A stretch of 64,000 nucleotides of DNA, taken from positions 1,532,255 through 1,596,254 of the forward strand of contig VYZB01000026.1 of assembly GCA_013397455.1 (NCBI GenBank), in the 5' to 3' direction. Below the pieces are notes generated by a model. It searched no databases. It was not told the origin of the DNA and saw only the letters and a list, made by a program, of their open reading frames with translations. Made by a program: the position numbers and the translations under genes. This document shows positions 45,627-57,862 of the stretch, in pieces. This DNA comes from Crotophaga sulcirostris. Lineage: Eukaryota; Chordata; Aves; Cuculiformes; Crotophagidae. Numbering within the stretch: position 1 is the stretch's first letter; every line of letters begins with the position of its first letter.

Positions 45627-48574
45627 CCCAAACACCTGGAAGGGGAGGAAAGTCTTCCCTTTGAAAATCATAGATGATGAGATGCATTTTTGTTAATGCA
45701 TCCAAATAGGCTGTAGTCTGATGTTTAAGGAAAGTTGTTTCAAAGAAAAGCACCTGTGCAAATTATATCCTGAATTGGTAAAGACAGCTGTGATACTGCT
45801 AATTTTCAGGGTGTGAGTCTACTGCCAAGACAGAGGTGTGGGGCCCCATAAAAAATTCAGGAAGCTCCATAAATAGCACTCCCAGCGTGAAGGTGCTGTT
45901 GACAGAACAAGAGTTAGAATGACAGCCATGCAAAGTGCACTCTGGATACCCCAGAGGTTTCACAGAAAACTGAAACCGTATGCTTGCTGCCGAGGTGACT
46001 GGGAGAAATGATTGGCTTCAAGTTGCATGGGTATGTTTGATAAACTGATTAAACTGTGAGGCTTTGAGGGTGTTAGGGAGCCTTCCAAATAAGCTAAATG
46101 CTCTGAAAATAAAGGATGCTTGCATCTCTGCCTAGGAGTCTGTTGTCACATAGTCCTGTAGGTTTGCATCTGCCTTTACAGGTGCTGAATGCAGTTCCCC
46201 AAGATAGACTCATTTGCATCATTGGAAATCAGTCCTTAACAGCACTTAAACACTGTCTTTAAACGTTTCAGCAGCTGATAGAAAGTACAAATTTCTTCTG
46301 ACTTGTAACATTTTTACTATCATGTCCACTAAAGAAAACAATCTGCTGCTCTTTCCGAAAAGGGGGTCTTAATAAGACTTGACAGTGTGATAGCTTTCTA
46401 ATCTGATATTTTAAACCTGGGGTATGTTTCATGATTCATTATCAGCTGAAAAGCAAGATGTCTTTTTTCACGTAGTCTTGACAAACCAACATCAACAGCA
46501 AAGCAGAGAATATGTAGCTTGAGTGAGGATATTCTAGAGGGTTTTTTGGCTATGGTCTATTTTAGACAAGCAGCTGTCAGCCTGCAAACTGGCTCGTGTA
46601 CCACTGCAATGAGTCTAGATGGTTGATTGAGTACAACCTGAATGCAATACCAATGCGTAGCAGGGGTAAAATCTATGTTAAGAACAGCATTGAGGTAAAT
46701 TACGGTAGATAATGGTAGGTTCGCTGAAAGAGCATGGATTAGCAGATGATGAATGAAATTAAAATACTTGTAAACTAATTTGCATAGCACAGCTGCTGAG
46801 CACAGCACCTGTTCAAAGTGGATGTAAGACACTAATAGATGTATCAGGTACATAACTTTCATCTGGTAAATTTTCCATATACTCTGAACAAGTGCCTGCA
46901 GGATATGAAGTAAATTGTGAGAGTCCTGTGCATACATATGAGTGTTTACTTTGCTTGTGAAAGATATAAAAACAATGATTATTTCTTCTAGCGTTAATGA
47001 ATGTTTCCTTTCAGTTCCACAGAAAACACATAAATAATGAGACATAGACCTAGTGTGAGATTTCAGATAATACTGATATTCTTAAGTTCCTGTCAGAAAA
47101 AAAATACAGTAGCAGACAAATACTATATTCTTCCAAAGGACATTTTAGAGAAGCCTATGCATTATCCAGTGAGGCTACTTCTTCATGAGCAAACCTAACC
47201 GTGTTCCCTAATATTGTATGCACCTACCATAATGGTGATACAAGAATTGCCTTTTCTGGTGCCTTGGTTTCTATTAAAAGAAAATTCAGGAAAGCAGGTC
47301 ATGTCTGATAGGAAAAATATGCTGCAATAGAACTAGAAATTCAGAATATGCACATTTGTCTGGACATGGTCTGATCTGCCTTCTGGATGAGCTTCTACAC
47401 TAGAAAGAAAGCCTGGCTTCTGAACTTAGCTATGAGAATGTGGATACCCATAGTTTGGCTGTGTGACTACCTCCGCAAGAAGAAGAGACCTAAATATTGT
47501 ATCTGTAAGAATACACAAGATTTTTCGGAGCTCAAAGTCGGATACATTATCTTGTCAACAACAAGCCAAAATGTAAATAGATAAATAAGCAAATAAATAC
47601 ATATATTGCATTTCTGCTATTTACAGAACTAATAAATCGCACAAATGAGAAAAATAACCAAATAAATTTGTAATATAATTTTTCGACTTTTACTTCTAAG
47701 AGTGAAAATATACTTTATTGTTGCTATTTATCTCAGCTTCCTATGATTTCAATTCCTTTACTGGTATGGTCAAAAGCTGTATTGGTGGAGCAGTTATGGC
47801 CGAGTTGAGTGTTGGCACACTGCTTGACAGCCCTGATAACAAATGCTGTAATTCTACATTATCAGGACAAAATATGTCAGTAGATGTTATGTTGATTGCA
47901 GATGGCTTTTCCAAACAAATCTATGAAGTTTACAAGCAGTTCTCCAGCCTTCTGTAACTCTGCTTTATTTAAAAATATTTTCTCTCTGTTAAATTTTTAG
48001 CAGTTTTCTTCTAATTACCTTTGCACAGAGGTTTGCAGCCAGTGTTTTAAAGAGCTGGTGGGCTATACTTATCATATCTGATTCTGTTCCAGTACAGACC
48101 CTGAGAAGTCTTGCAAACAGATACTTGTGTCTGAAGTTTTTAGAAATTTTTGCAGTTTCTGTAACTCTGAGTTTGACATTTCCTACGTCTGAAGATCAGA
48201 AGGGGCCATTACAATATTAGGTCTGATCTTGCATTTTTTGCCAGCTTCAACCTATTTATTAAACTAGTTAGACTTTCTCTAACTTCTCCTGTTAAGTTCT
48301 TAACCCTCCATTGATGTCTGAAGAGCAATTAGGCAATCACATTAACCAGTATTAACACCAACCATTTGCTGCCTGATGTAGCAAACATACTTTCACATCT
48401 GTGAATGGACTTTTTTCACAGACTTAAGGAGCCATCTCTGGTTCTTAAAACTCTCCACTGAAATTCAGGATGGATATTGTTTACAGAGCAAAAGTGTGGA
48501 TGAGTAAAATGTTACAGCCTCGCAGTATTATTTACTGTTCTTTTTAGTATAAATCTTCTTTCTTCAGGCTTACT
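45627..48574. other. unique sequence with one unrecognised 162-codon frame
   Basis: The minus strand is open over 46557-47045 (starts MSHYLCVFCGTERKHSL), with a hydrophobic, leucine/histidine-rich composition and no recognisable domain. At this length it is only mildly unusual for AT-rich DNA and I take it as chance. The same stretch contains ACTAATTTGCATAGC (about 46776), including an ATTTGCAT octamer for POU-type factors. Confidence 0.4.
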
Positions 48575-48708
48575 GTGTGTCAGGGCCTGCTTCTACCACT
48601 GAGTCTGCACCCCAGACTTGCTCAGTCAGAGAGAGAAGGGTCCTTTGATGTCTGTGCAGCGAATTGGAGACTGACAAATCTCCCAGGGCAAATTCAAGCA
48701 GTGTTTAA

Positions 48709-48873
48709 TTTGGGCACACCCAAAACCACAAATCAATATTTTGGGCATGGCCAAAATATCAAGTCAGTATTCATTTTGGACACAGTGAAAATACCAAATA
48801 AATATTCATTTTGGACACGGTCAAAACAAGAAACAATATTTTAGGCACGGCCAAAATATCGAATCAAATACTC
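48709..48873. repeat. five tandem 30-36 base units within the LTR
   Basis: Five imperfect units built on ATTTTGGGCAYGGYCAAAAT followed by ATCAATAT-type spacers. Each unit contains an inverted pair TTTTGG...CCAAAA, so each could form a small hairpin or bind a dimeric factor. Confidence 0.85.
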
Positions 48874-48983
48874 AGGTGCACTCTGAGTTGCAGCTTCCCA
48901 AAATTTGCAAAACCAGATCCCAATCTGTTCAGATCCCAGTCTGATACCCTCAAGGCAGTTGGACAAAACAACATAACAGTGCC

Positions 48984-49080
48984 ATGGAAAAAAAGAAAAG
49001 AAGAAAAGAAAGAAGGGCTAAAGAGAAAGGAATAAGAGTAAGGGAGGGGGGAGAGGGGGGGACAGAAAGAGGAAAATAGT
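48984..49080 (+). repeat. purine-rich tract (about 95 bases)
   Basis: Almost unbroken A/G on the + strand, with GAAAAGAAG-type and GGGAGGGGGGAGAG-type segments. Such tracts can form triplex DNA. It lies between the tandem units and the TATA box of the LTR. Confidence 0.85.
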
Positions 49081-49545
49081 CACCACTTTATGGGCCTCTG
49101 GAAAACGTGGTCTTCAGGAGCACATGATCCTGTGGTTCTTCTGCAGCATCTTCAGGTGGATTCCATGGGGTGGTGGGCACGTGCACCTAACTTCTTGGCG
49201 GGTTTCTATTTATAGGGCAAGTCCATGCCCCCCTTTAGCATGAAGGGTGGTCTTGCTGTGAAAGTTCTCAAATTGGAGCACGCACAGAAGCTCCTTTGGG
49301 AAGATTCTGGAATTGGGGCTGGGAGCTCCAGGGTCACTGGCAGTTCAACAGACCCTTCCCAGGATAACCTCTGTGCAAACCCTTTGGATCTGCATGCGCA
49401 GTCAGGTGTGGGGGGGCAGCATCTGCTGCTGCACCTCCTCCCCCTCCTCTGCAGCAGCCCAGTCAGACCATCAGAAGCCATAGTACTCAAGAAGTTGTTA
49501 TAGACAACAACACCAGGAGGGTCAGTCAATGTTTAAGACAACAAT

Positions 49546-51569
49546 AGAAGTAGAGTTAGTCTCTACACTGCATATCACTCAGATAGACATTCACATTAAA
49601 AAGCCAGTCAGTTGTTGCCTAGATCTTTGAATGTCCTTCAGTATGGATAAGAATGGGTCACCATAGTTTGGGATTTCTCCAGAAATCTCATATAAATTAC
49701 TTCTGAGAGGGCAATATCTTGAAAGGTGCCTGAGATAATGATTAAGGAACCTAGGTAACATGTTTTTCCCTTAATACCATTAGGTGGGCATCACAACACT
49801 CTCTTTTGCTTGCATGATTGCAGACCATTAAAGTCCACTCACCTCTGGAGATTTGAACACTCTAAGATCTCACTACCTTCAGACTCCTATTTGTCTGCTC
49901 CTTCCTGACTTGTTTTAATAAACTTCTTTTGTGAAAATCAAGAGTGCTTTTTAATCTGTTGCTTGCACTTTTGTTTGCCATTGAGGGAAGGGCTGTAACC
50001 TTGCTACCTGCAGCTGTGCCAGCATATCCTTGATCAATAATCTTCTCACTGGATTAGTCCAAAGCTTCTGACAAATCTTGGTTTTTAATTAAATTAAAAT
50101 GGGAGGGAAAATTCCTCTTTCATGTACGTACTCCAAAAGGAACAATATCTTGCAAGTGAAGCACACATAATGATCCCGTCTATTTACAAGTCTGAGAATT
50201 AGGTGCAAAAAGAAAAAAGGAAACTTTGTTCTGATCAGAACGACAGTTTGATAGGAAACAAAAAGGGTGACTTTCTAAAACATTTCAAAAGATGGGTTTT
50301 TCTGTAGATGTGTTTGTAATAGAAATTCTCAACTGACTTCCAGGGCTTTGTACAAGCCAAGTAAGAAAAATGGAATTAGTTGTAGAACATGAATCAGAAT
50401 CCGGGATCCAGAGAGTAATGAAAGTTGAACAGGTTTTGCAGTTTTCTGTGTAAAATAGAAAAATAAAAAAGGGCGTGGAGAAAAACATATGACCTTTATA
50501 GACAGGACGCTACTGCACACTCAGTCACATTCCTCCAAAGGGAAGACTGGATTTCTTTCTCTGACAGTGACCCATACTCATAAAAATCAGACTTAAATGA
50601 GAAATGAGACATACAGAAATCTTTTCATACTTTTTGTCTTGTTCTTCACACACTGAGTTCTCAGTGGTTGGTAGGGCATTCACAAATCCATGCAGTGGCT
50701 GTTGAAGTTGGATTCAAAACTGGGGAAATATTTTTTTGTATCCCATAGGCCCAGCAGTGAAGATAAAATTTAGAAATGCACCTTGAGAAAAACTGTGTCC
50801 TAACTACTTTTCCTGTGTCTCATTCAAAGCTACCTAGTATAATGCCTGATTTGTTGTTTGTCCAGAGTTTTCTTATCGATACTGCAGCCCAGATAAACTT
50901 CACATAAACAACAGCAACTACCCTGTTACTGATGATTAAAACCAATTTAGGGTCTCATGGATTATGTATTTCAATTTAATTACATTTTCTGCTAGTGAAT
51001 ATAACTCCTGCCTCCGAACAAATGAGAAAACCCAATGTGATGCCATATACTGCTGCATGGCAGAACACAGTTTGACACAGCAAGACATAAAATCTTAATT
51101 CATGAGCTGCAGTTGATTAGCATCAGTACTATGGCTTACTCATCGCTCAGACTAGGGTGAAATACTGAAAGTTGTCGCCTAAAGCAGGAAGAGATAACAA
51201 ACTGACAGACAGTATGTTTTGAATAGATAAACAATTGGCCCAGATATTTCTTTCTTTTTCTCAGCAAAATAAGTGAAAAACAAAATCAACTACGAAAGTT
51301 ATGTCGGACTTGCATCGTTACAAACAGAAGTAGAGAATCACCCTGGTGCCAAGTCTACAGTCCTGACAATACTCTCAAGTGCCTACTGAAAGCTATTGCT
51401 ATCTGACATATGTCGCTATAAGTGCTAATTAAATCTGAGAGCTGTGTTCTATTATCAAAACAAGAGTCCTTAGTAGCTACTAAACAGAGCTGCCTCCCCA
51501 CAGGAGCAGATCTATCAGCTGCCTGGGTTTCCCTGATATGTCTTCTGTTTCTGTCCTTGGAGCACCATC
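49546..51569. other. unique sequence, nothing recognised
   Basis: No repeat family or exon recognised. A donor-like CTCCAGAG|gtgagtgg on the minus strand (about 49851) has no good acceptor. Confidence 0.5.
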
Positions 51570-52110
51570 TAAGCAGATTTTTGAACAAGTGCAGCCTGAG
51601 TCTGGGGTTTGGGAATTTCCAGCAGAAGCTTTGCAATGGGCAGGTTTGGCAGGCTGCAACGGACAATAGCAGGGCAGCAGTGAGCTCTGGCAGGCGATGG
51701 GAGAACGGAGGAGAAGATGTGCATGCAGTGCTAGATGTGAAGTACTGGCAGCTGCTGCACTTGGCTGGGGTCCACAGAGCTGCAGATGTGAGCAAGGCTG
51801 GGTCTAGGAGGAGCAGAGCTTGGGGTAGAGAGGCTGGAGGTTCGAAAGGGATCTAGGACAGGCAGGTGGGAGCAGAGAGGTGGAGGGTTATTACGCTAGA
51901 GAGGGGATGGAGGGGTTATGTAACTGAAGATTGGACAGGGGAGCAATTTGGATTTGTGGTGGAGAGCTTAGGGCAAATAAGGACAGGTATAAGGGGACTC
52001 TGGGTTGGATTTGGAAAATGTGGGAAGCTCTGGGGCAGGAAGTCTGGGACCTGAGCAAGTTGGGACAAAAGAGATGTAATGGGGACTGTGGGTAGGAGTG
52101 ATGCTCCATA
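51570..52110. other. G-rich, strand-asymmetric block of unknown origin
   Basis: About 540 bases with marked G over C on the + strand (GGGGATGGAGGGGTTATG, GGCTGGGTCTAGGAGG and similar) and a higher G+C than the flanks. Frames are open on both strands (51422-51856 plus, 144 codons; 51355-51795 minus, 146 codons) without motifs. It is not one of the recognised repeats and has few CpG, so it is not a CpG island. Confidence 0.45.
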
Positions 52111-53449
52111 GGTGAAGACGAATGTGAAGTAGCAGCATTTGCTTGGACACAGAGATTTTGGTTTGGAAATAATTCATCAGTTCCTTTTCAGAAGAGAGCA
52201 CTGAACAACAGTTCCTCCCCTCTATTTCTTTTATATCCTCTTCTCTATTTTTCAATTATTTGGAATTGTGGTTGCATTAAATGAGGGTGCACAGTAAAAT
52301 CTGACCGTACTTCTCTCCAGGAGAGAAGGTTTCACTTTGGTGGGAAAAATGGGAAACAAAAAGCATTACAGAAAATGAAATTTTGCTCTCAACATCTTTT
52401 CAGTGCTTAGCGTTCATATCGCTCATTTTTAACCATGTTCATAGTCCTAGTGCAAGGACTACAATGCTAGTGTGTAGTAGAAGTCTTTTGCACAACTCCA
52501 TAAGGACCTTTCCTAAACAAGCACAACACACGCGTAGCAATTTCCACGCTCTGCTATTCTTCACATCGTTTACCCTCACTGAACACAGTGTCTTTAGCAT
52601 CAGAGTTCCATGTTTGAATTTAGAAAGGATCAGTGCTTCTAATTCGAACCAGAGTATTTCAGGAGTATCCAGAGCTGGTTAAATGTTGTCCACAACTACA
52701 GCATCTTTAGCACACAGAGGCTAACCACATCCACGCACCTTTCCAAAGCTGGTGGACCTAATACTGTGTTGGAAATATGAAACTTAACTTTACTGATAGT
52801 AGAGTAAGAAGAAAACTTCCCATTCTTTACAAATAACTGATAAAAATGTCAGAGTACACTAAATATTAACTTTGTGAAGAAGTCTGTGCCTCCTAGGACA
52901 ATGTCCCTATATTGTCCTCTGCTAGAAAAGTATCTCACACTGTTTGTGTTGCCCTGAAGTGGAGGACATACGGAAGCTATTTTTTTTCCCCTGGTTCATT
53001 TATACATTGAAGCTAACAGGATGTCATTTGTTGTAACACTTAAAAGATTACTACTTTTCTTTTCAGCTAAACTGTTTAGATCAGCTAAACAGTTCTAGAG
53101 GAAATATACTGTAAATATACACACAGTTTAAATAGGAACAAATTCAGTAAGGCAAACGTTATAGAAGATGCAGTATGGTACTGAAGTCTGCCCACACACA
53201 AGCATTTGTGGATGGATACAGAAACATACAACAATATACGTTCTCTGTGTACAAATTCTGCTCTCCAATTTTAATAAAAACCTAACTTTTCATGGTGAGT
53301 CCCACATAGCCAAAAAAAAGACAATATAATCATGGAACAGTAGGAGTCAGCATGAGGTCACAGGCAGAAGATTGAAAAGGTCTGTGTATGAGCCAGCTTG
53401 CTGTTATCCCAGACAGTCATACTGCAGAATTTCATTTACAAGCTAATTC
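52111..53449. other. unique sequence with a short hairpin
   Basis: A perfect 10-base inverted repeat AACTGTTTAG / CTAAACAGTT with a 5-base loop lies at 53070-53094, directly after an acceptor-like cttttcttttcag. Nothing else recognised. Confidence 0.5.
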
Positions 53450-53660
53450 TACCCTACCTCAAAAGTACGTCGATTTTTAGCTCCTCTGACAAAAATGTTC
53501 CAGAGTTTCACTGCTTGTTAGTAGAAAATATCTTCTAGTTTTCAGTCTGAATGTATTTAGGGTTCCTTTTGCCTTATGCCAAACTCCAACGAATTTATTA
53601 GCAGATTTTGACCTCCTTCTTCTCCTCTTTTTCCACTTGTAGTATTCCTGGGCATTTAAA
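53450..53660 (-). mobile_element. possible ancient CR1-like fragment
   Basis: The block ATGTTCCAGAGTTTCACTGC, then TTTTCAGTCTGAATGTATTT, resembles the order of very old CR1 3' regions. There is no tail repeat and no frame. Low certainty. Confidence 0.3.
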
Positions 53661-56600
53661 AATCAATAGTTACCTTCCGTGCTCCCCACCCCTATTATGT
53701 GAATGCTACATAAATTGCAATACAAATCAATAATTTTTTTTCAGGTATATTACAGCATTTTGTCCTTTCTCTTTTCTAGTTTCTTTCTCATCTGAGTTAA
53801 TGAGATGTGTTCAGCTTTTCTTAGAAATGTAAAAGAAAGTAGAAGACAGCACAATTTCCTGCACTCCTGTGACTCCTGATGTTCTCTTCCTGGCCTTGAT
53901 CTTTAAAGAAATATGATGTTTGATTATTGGCAAAGAATTGATAGCACCAATAATGCTAGAATGAGTTGAGCTGAGTGACACAAAGGGCAAATCTGGAGAA
54001 GTTTGAAGGAATTCACAGTAGCAGGTTCATTTTGAACTCATGCTTTTTGTTCAAAAATTGGTCATTTTCAGTAACAACTTGATTGTTTTCATGTAACAGC
54101 AAAGTATATTAATTGCAGGATAGACATAGCCAAGATAAAACTAGTTCTGCAGAGATTTTTTTTTTCTTTTTTTTCTTTTGTAATTCAGGTTTCACTTAAG
54201 TATCCTGACCCTATGCCTGATAGGATTCTTAAAACTAAAAGGTAACTGAAAGGCAAACCTAGATGTTACCTGTCAGGTCTGCAAATAGGTCCCAGCTTTT
54301 AGGTTTTGGTATCTTGTAACCAAGTCATTTTTGCCATGGCTTCAACAATAGGTCTTTTAACATCTTGCATTGAATGCAACAAAAGGTTCCCATTCCTGAG
54401 CCTCTTTGAACTCAGTACTTCTGGTTCACTGCACTCACAGTTTTTGATGAGACTGTCTTTGGTAGGAAAATTGTAGACTGATTGAATAAGAACATTTATT
54501 ATTATTGTTATTATTATTATTATTATTATTAAATAATGAAGCAGTCTGTAAGACTGTGGTACCTCCTTAAAGTCAAAGAGCTTGACAGAAAGACAAATGC
54601 TAGAGACAGGATGAAAGAATTTTGATGAGTGCCTTGTGTATAACAATTTTCTCATTAACCCAATTCTCTGCAGCCACAAAACAGTTCTCTTAAGAAAGTT
54701 ACATGGTAACAATGAAGAAAAAAGCCAATGTTCATTCTACCCTTCACTCTGCAAAAAAATAGAGAAGGATTAGAGTGAAGAAAAAAACAACGTTGTTTCT
54801 AGCTTTATACTGTGATCAAAATATACATATGCATGCACTAACATATAGAGAAATCCTGGTTTCCTGGCTGCTATTTTTCTTAGGTTTGAAGAATTAGCCT
54901 CAAAGAATGTTTAAACTACAGCAAGAGTAAAATAATCACCACATGAACAGAGCAGCCCATGGGAAGAAGGACTGAAACAATAGCCTGCATGTAACAGCTT
55001 TCAGTAACTACACAGAAAAAACAGTTTGCTGCCCTGGAGAAAACTCATGCTGTACTAGAACAAAGAGTAAAAAAATGAGGTTACAGTCAATTCACCTTGG
55101 TTTGACATGTTGTCTTGTATGGTAATTTTTTTTCTCCTTTTCTCAGCATATTTAAAGGGTTTCTATAGCAAGCATTTTACTGCCTTCATGGTGTGAATTA
55201 ATGACAAGTCAAGATTTGTGCCTGTACTATATTTTTAGGCTCTTAGGAGCAGTCATAAATGTATGGTAGATATGATGTCAGAACTTTGGACTAAATGAAC
55301 GTTTATTAGGTAGTCATATGGACATGAGCTTGTGAGATACTGTTCAGGCTCATTGTATTTACACTGTAGTCTTCCACAGAAGCATTCATGGCTAAGGGCT
55401 GCCAGGAGTTCTATGTTACATTGCACAAAGTGATAAAGACAAGAGTTTCAATCCTACCATCAAACTTCTATGTCTCTTGAATGTGTTGAAGGCACGTTGT
55501 GGCCAACGTGATTATGGAGAAGAGTGAAAGGACCTATCAGAAAACACCCCAGCAGGATAATAAAATGAGAGGCAGAAAATTCAGAATATTTTTTTTTACT
55601 TTATCTTTATACTGTGTCTCTTTTGGTACAAGTATCTGCTTTAATAAAAGTATATAAGAGATGTAGCTTTATGCTTCAGGACATTAGACTTCCATAGATT
55701 GCCTCAGACTTGAGGGAGTCTTTCATATGCTAGGTGCATGTCCCACCAATTGCCCTTTATGGGATTCTTCTTGCAGTTACGTTTGAAAGTTTCCAGTCAC
55801 CAGAGGAGACAAAATAGAGGTTTAAAGGTACCATCTATTTTCCCCAAAATGGTAATTTTGATCTTCAACTGACTGTTTGACAGTTACTTTTGCCATTTAT
55901 GAACATGTGTCTTTAAGAAACACTGGTCCAATATATAACCCCTACTCTACATCAATCAATATCTGTATATCTTTAGTGATTTTATTTATCCTTTAGAATG
56001 TGCAACTTAATAGGCAACTATTTAACTCCACTGTGTAAAATAGAAGTGTGGGAAAAGTAATTTTGGTAGAGGTAGTTTAAAATGAAACAACCATCTGCAC
56101 CTCTGGCATATATGATTTACATCTTACTGCAGTATTAGAATGAGACATGTTGTTTCATTTACCCAGTAGATGAGTTGCTTTTTTTTTTTTTTTTTTTAAT
56201 AAAGCTTGACAGCCCCTGCATTTAGGCAAAACTTCACTTGTTTTACTTGGAAATGTAAATTTTTTTTTGTTCAGTCAAAGTCTATCTTTTCTTGTCTTGT
56301 GTATTGTAATTTATGTTAACTAAAAAAAAAACCAAAAACTTGACATTTTTTTCTAAGCACAGCAGCGTTAAAGGTCACATTTTTGAAATAACCTTTAAAA
56401 TTCTCCTAATCATTTATGCTCGAGTATTTAAGTGCACAACCTTTTTTTTTCCTAGAGTGGAGAGAATGGAAAATGAATGTAATTCTGGTACTGTTTTTCA
56501 GTATTTGGCACTGAAGCTGAATTAATGGAATTAGGATAATTTTTTAAAAAAACTTATGTCATGTAGGAGCCTATATATAATTTTTCAGGTTTTAGGTCAA

Positions 56601-57577
56601 AAATCCCTAAAGTACTTACAAACATATAGCCTTTACCATGGGAAATAAGGAAAGTTGCAGTAGAATTTCTGTCGTTAATAACAAATACCTTAGTTATTCA
56701 TTGCTTTTATTAAATTAGTGTACTGGGACTTCCACAAAGCAGGAATTTTGTTTTATTAGGCATTATTTAATCATATTGTCAGTCCATCACAAAGAAGTCT
56801 ATAGACTGAGGGTTAGAGAGGTGAAATGAGAGCCTACAGATGGTAAAACACAATACTTTCCTTCAAACTGTCCATTAGATCTTTCTTACTGTACAGGTGA
56901 TGCTCTCCCTTTCTTCAGATACCCCCTACACATTGAATTAATAAAACTCTACTGATCAGTCTATTATTGAAAAATACATGGAGAGTTGTATTTGTATCAT
57001 AATTAACCATCCAAATGCTGTTTAAGTAATCCTTACACTTATTTTTAGAGCAATAAAAAATCACACACTCGGAAAACTTTGTTAACAAAAACTCTCAAGA
57101 ATTTGGAAGGTGGGATTATGGTAATTTATATCTTGTGCTTGCAGACTGGTTCAGCTTGCTAAACATAACTACCGTGAGAAACATGCCAACAAAATAAACT
57201 GATCGAAGAGTTTTCATAATATAGTCCTAGGCTTTACTCTAAAGATTTGTCTACTGGGGCAACAAAGAAGGGTGTTACTTGGCACTGATTGTGTTCAACT
57301 TTTGTCACATGAATTGCTGTCCAGGTGAGTGAGGACGCAATGGTTTTTGTCTTCCTATTTCTGTGGGTTTTTTTGTGTTGCAGTATGGGATATATTAGAA
57401 AGGCTCTGGAAGGATGTGCTTTCTGAGGTCTGGGGTCAACCTAGAATGCTTTTAAATTATTCTTTCACATCACTTTGCAACTGTGCTGTTAATTTGTATT
57501 TATTGGTCTGTCTACTTTTTTTCAATTTTGCTTAGCCACTGTCAAGGAGCCATGAGGGCTAGAGTGCCTTGAAAGAA
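53661..57577. other. unique sequence, simple repeats only
   Basis: Contains a (TTA)n run at about 54497-54530 and a run of 19 T at 56179-56197 followed by AATAAAGC. No body of a retrocopied gene is recognisable on either side of the T run. A donor-like GTCCAG|gtgagt at about 57324 has no clear acceptor. Confidence 0.5.
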
Positions 57578-57862
57578 ATCGTAGAATCATAGAGTGGTTT
57601 GTGTTGGAAGGGAACTTAAAGATGGTCTAGTTCCAGGCCGCCTACCATGGACAGGGAAATTTCCACTAGATCAGGTTGTTCATAGCCTCATCCGGCCTGG
57701 TACTGAACACTTCCAGGGACGAGGCATCCACAACTTCTCTGGGCAGCCTGTTCCAGTGCCTTACCACCCTTGTGTCAAAAAAATTCATCTTAATATCTAA
57801 TCTAAATCTACACTCTTTCATCTTAAAGCTATTACCACTTGTCCTATCACTGCACTCCAGGT
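57578..57862 (-). mobile_element. CR1: CR1 3' end, 5'-truncated (about 285 bp)
   Basis: ATCGTAGAATCATAGAGTGG tail, TGTTGGAAGGGAACTTAAAG core, then the CACAACTTCTCTGGGCAGCC and CTAATCTAAATCTACACTC blocks. Closely related to the copy at 11354, sharing the GCCATGGACAGGGAA-type block, so probably the same subfamily. Confidence 0.95.

Larger units (their letters stand above)
48575..49545 (-). mobile_element. LTR of a third endogenous retrovirus type (borders approximate)
   Basis: Left blocks (TGTCAGGGCCTGCTTCTACC, CTGAGTCTGCACCCCAGAC, ATTGGAGACTGACAAATCTC) are of a kind I associate with avian LTRs. On the minus strand TATAAATA (49208-49215) is a good TATA box, and CATAAA downstream (about 49090) could be the polyadenylation signal, so transcription would run leftward. 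The right part (49220-49450) is GC-rich like a U3 region. I could not find a convincing target duplication, so the ends are uncertain. No internal genes are present. Confidence 0.6.

Noticed and set aside
48984..49080. Polypurine tract of a complete provirus
   Set aside because: No retroviral internal genes lie on either side, and the tract is inside the LTR region, not before it; the strand is also opposite to the TATA box direction.
56179..56215. Poly(T) as the reversed tail of a processed pseudogene
   Set aside because: No gene-like sequence precedes it on the minus strand, and no AATAAA is found at the right distance in that orientation.
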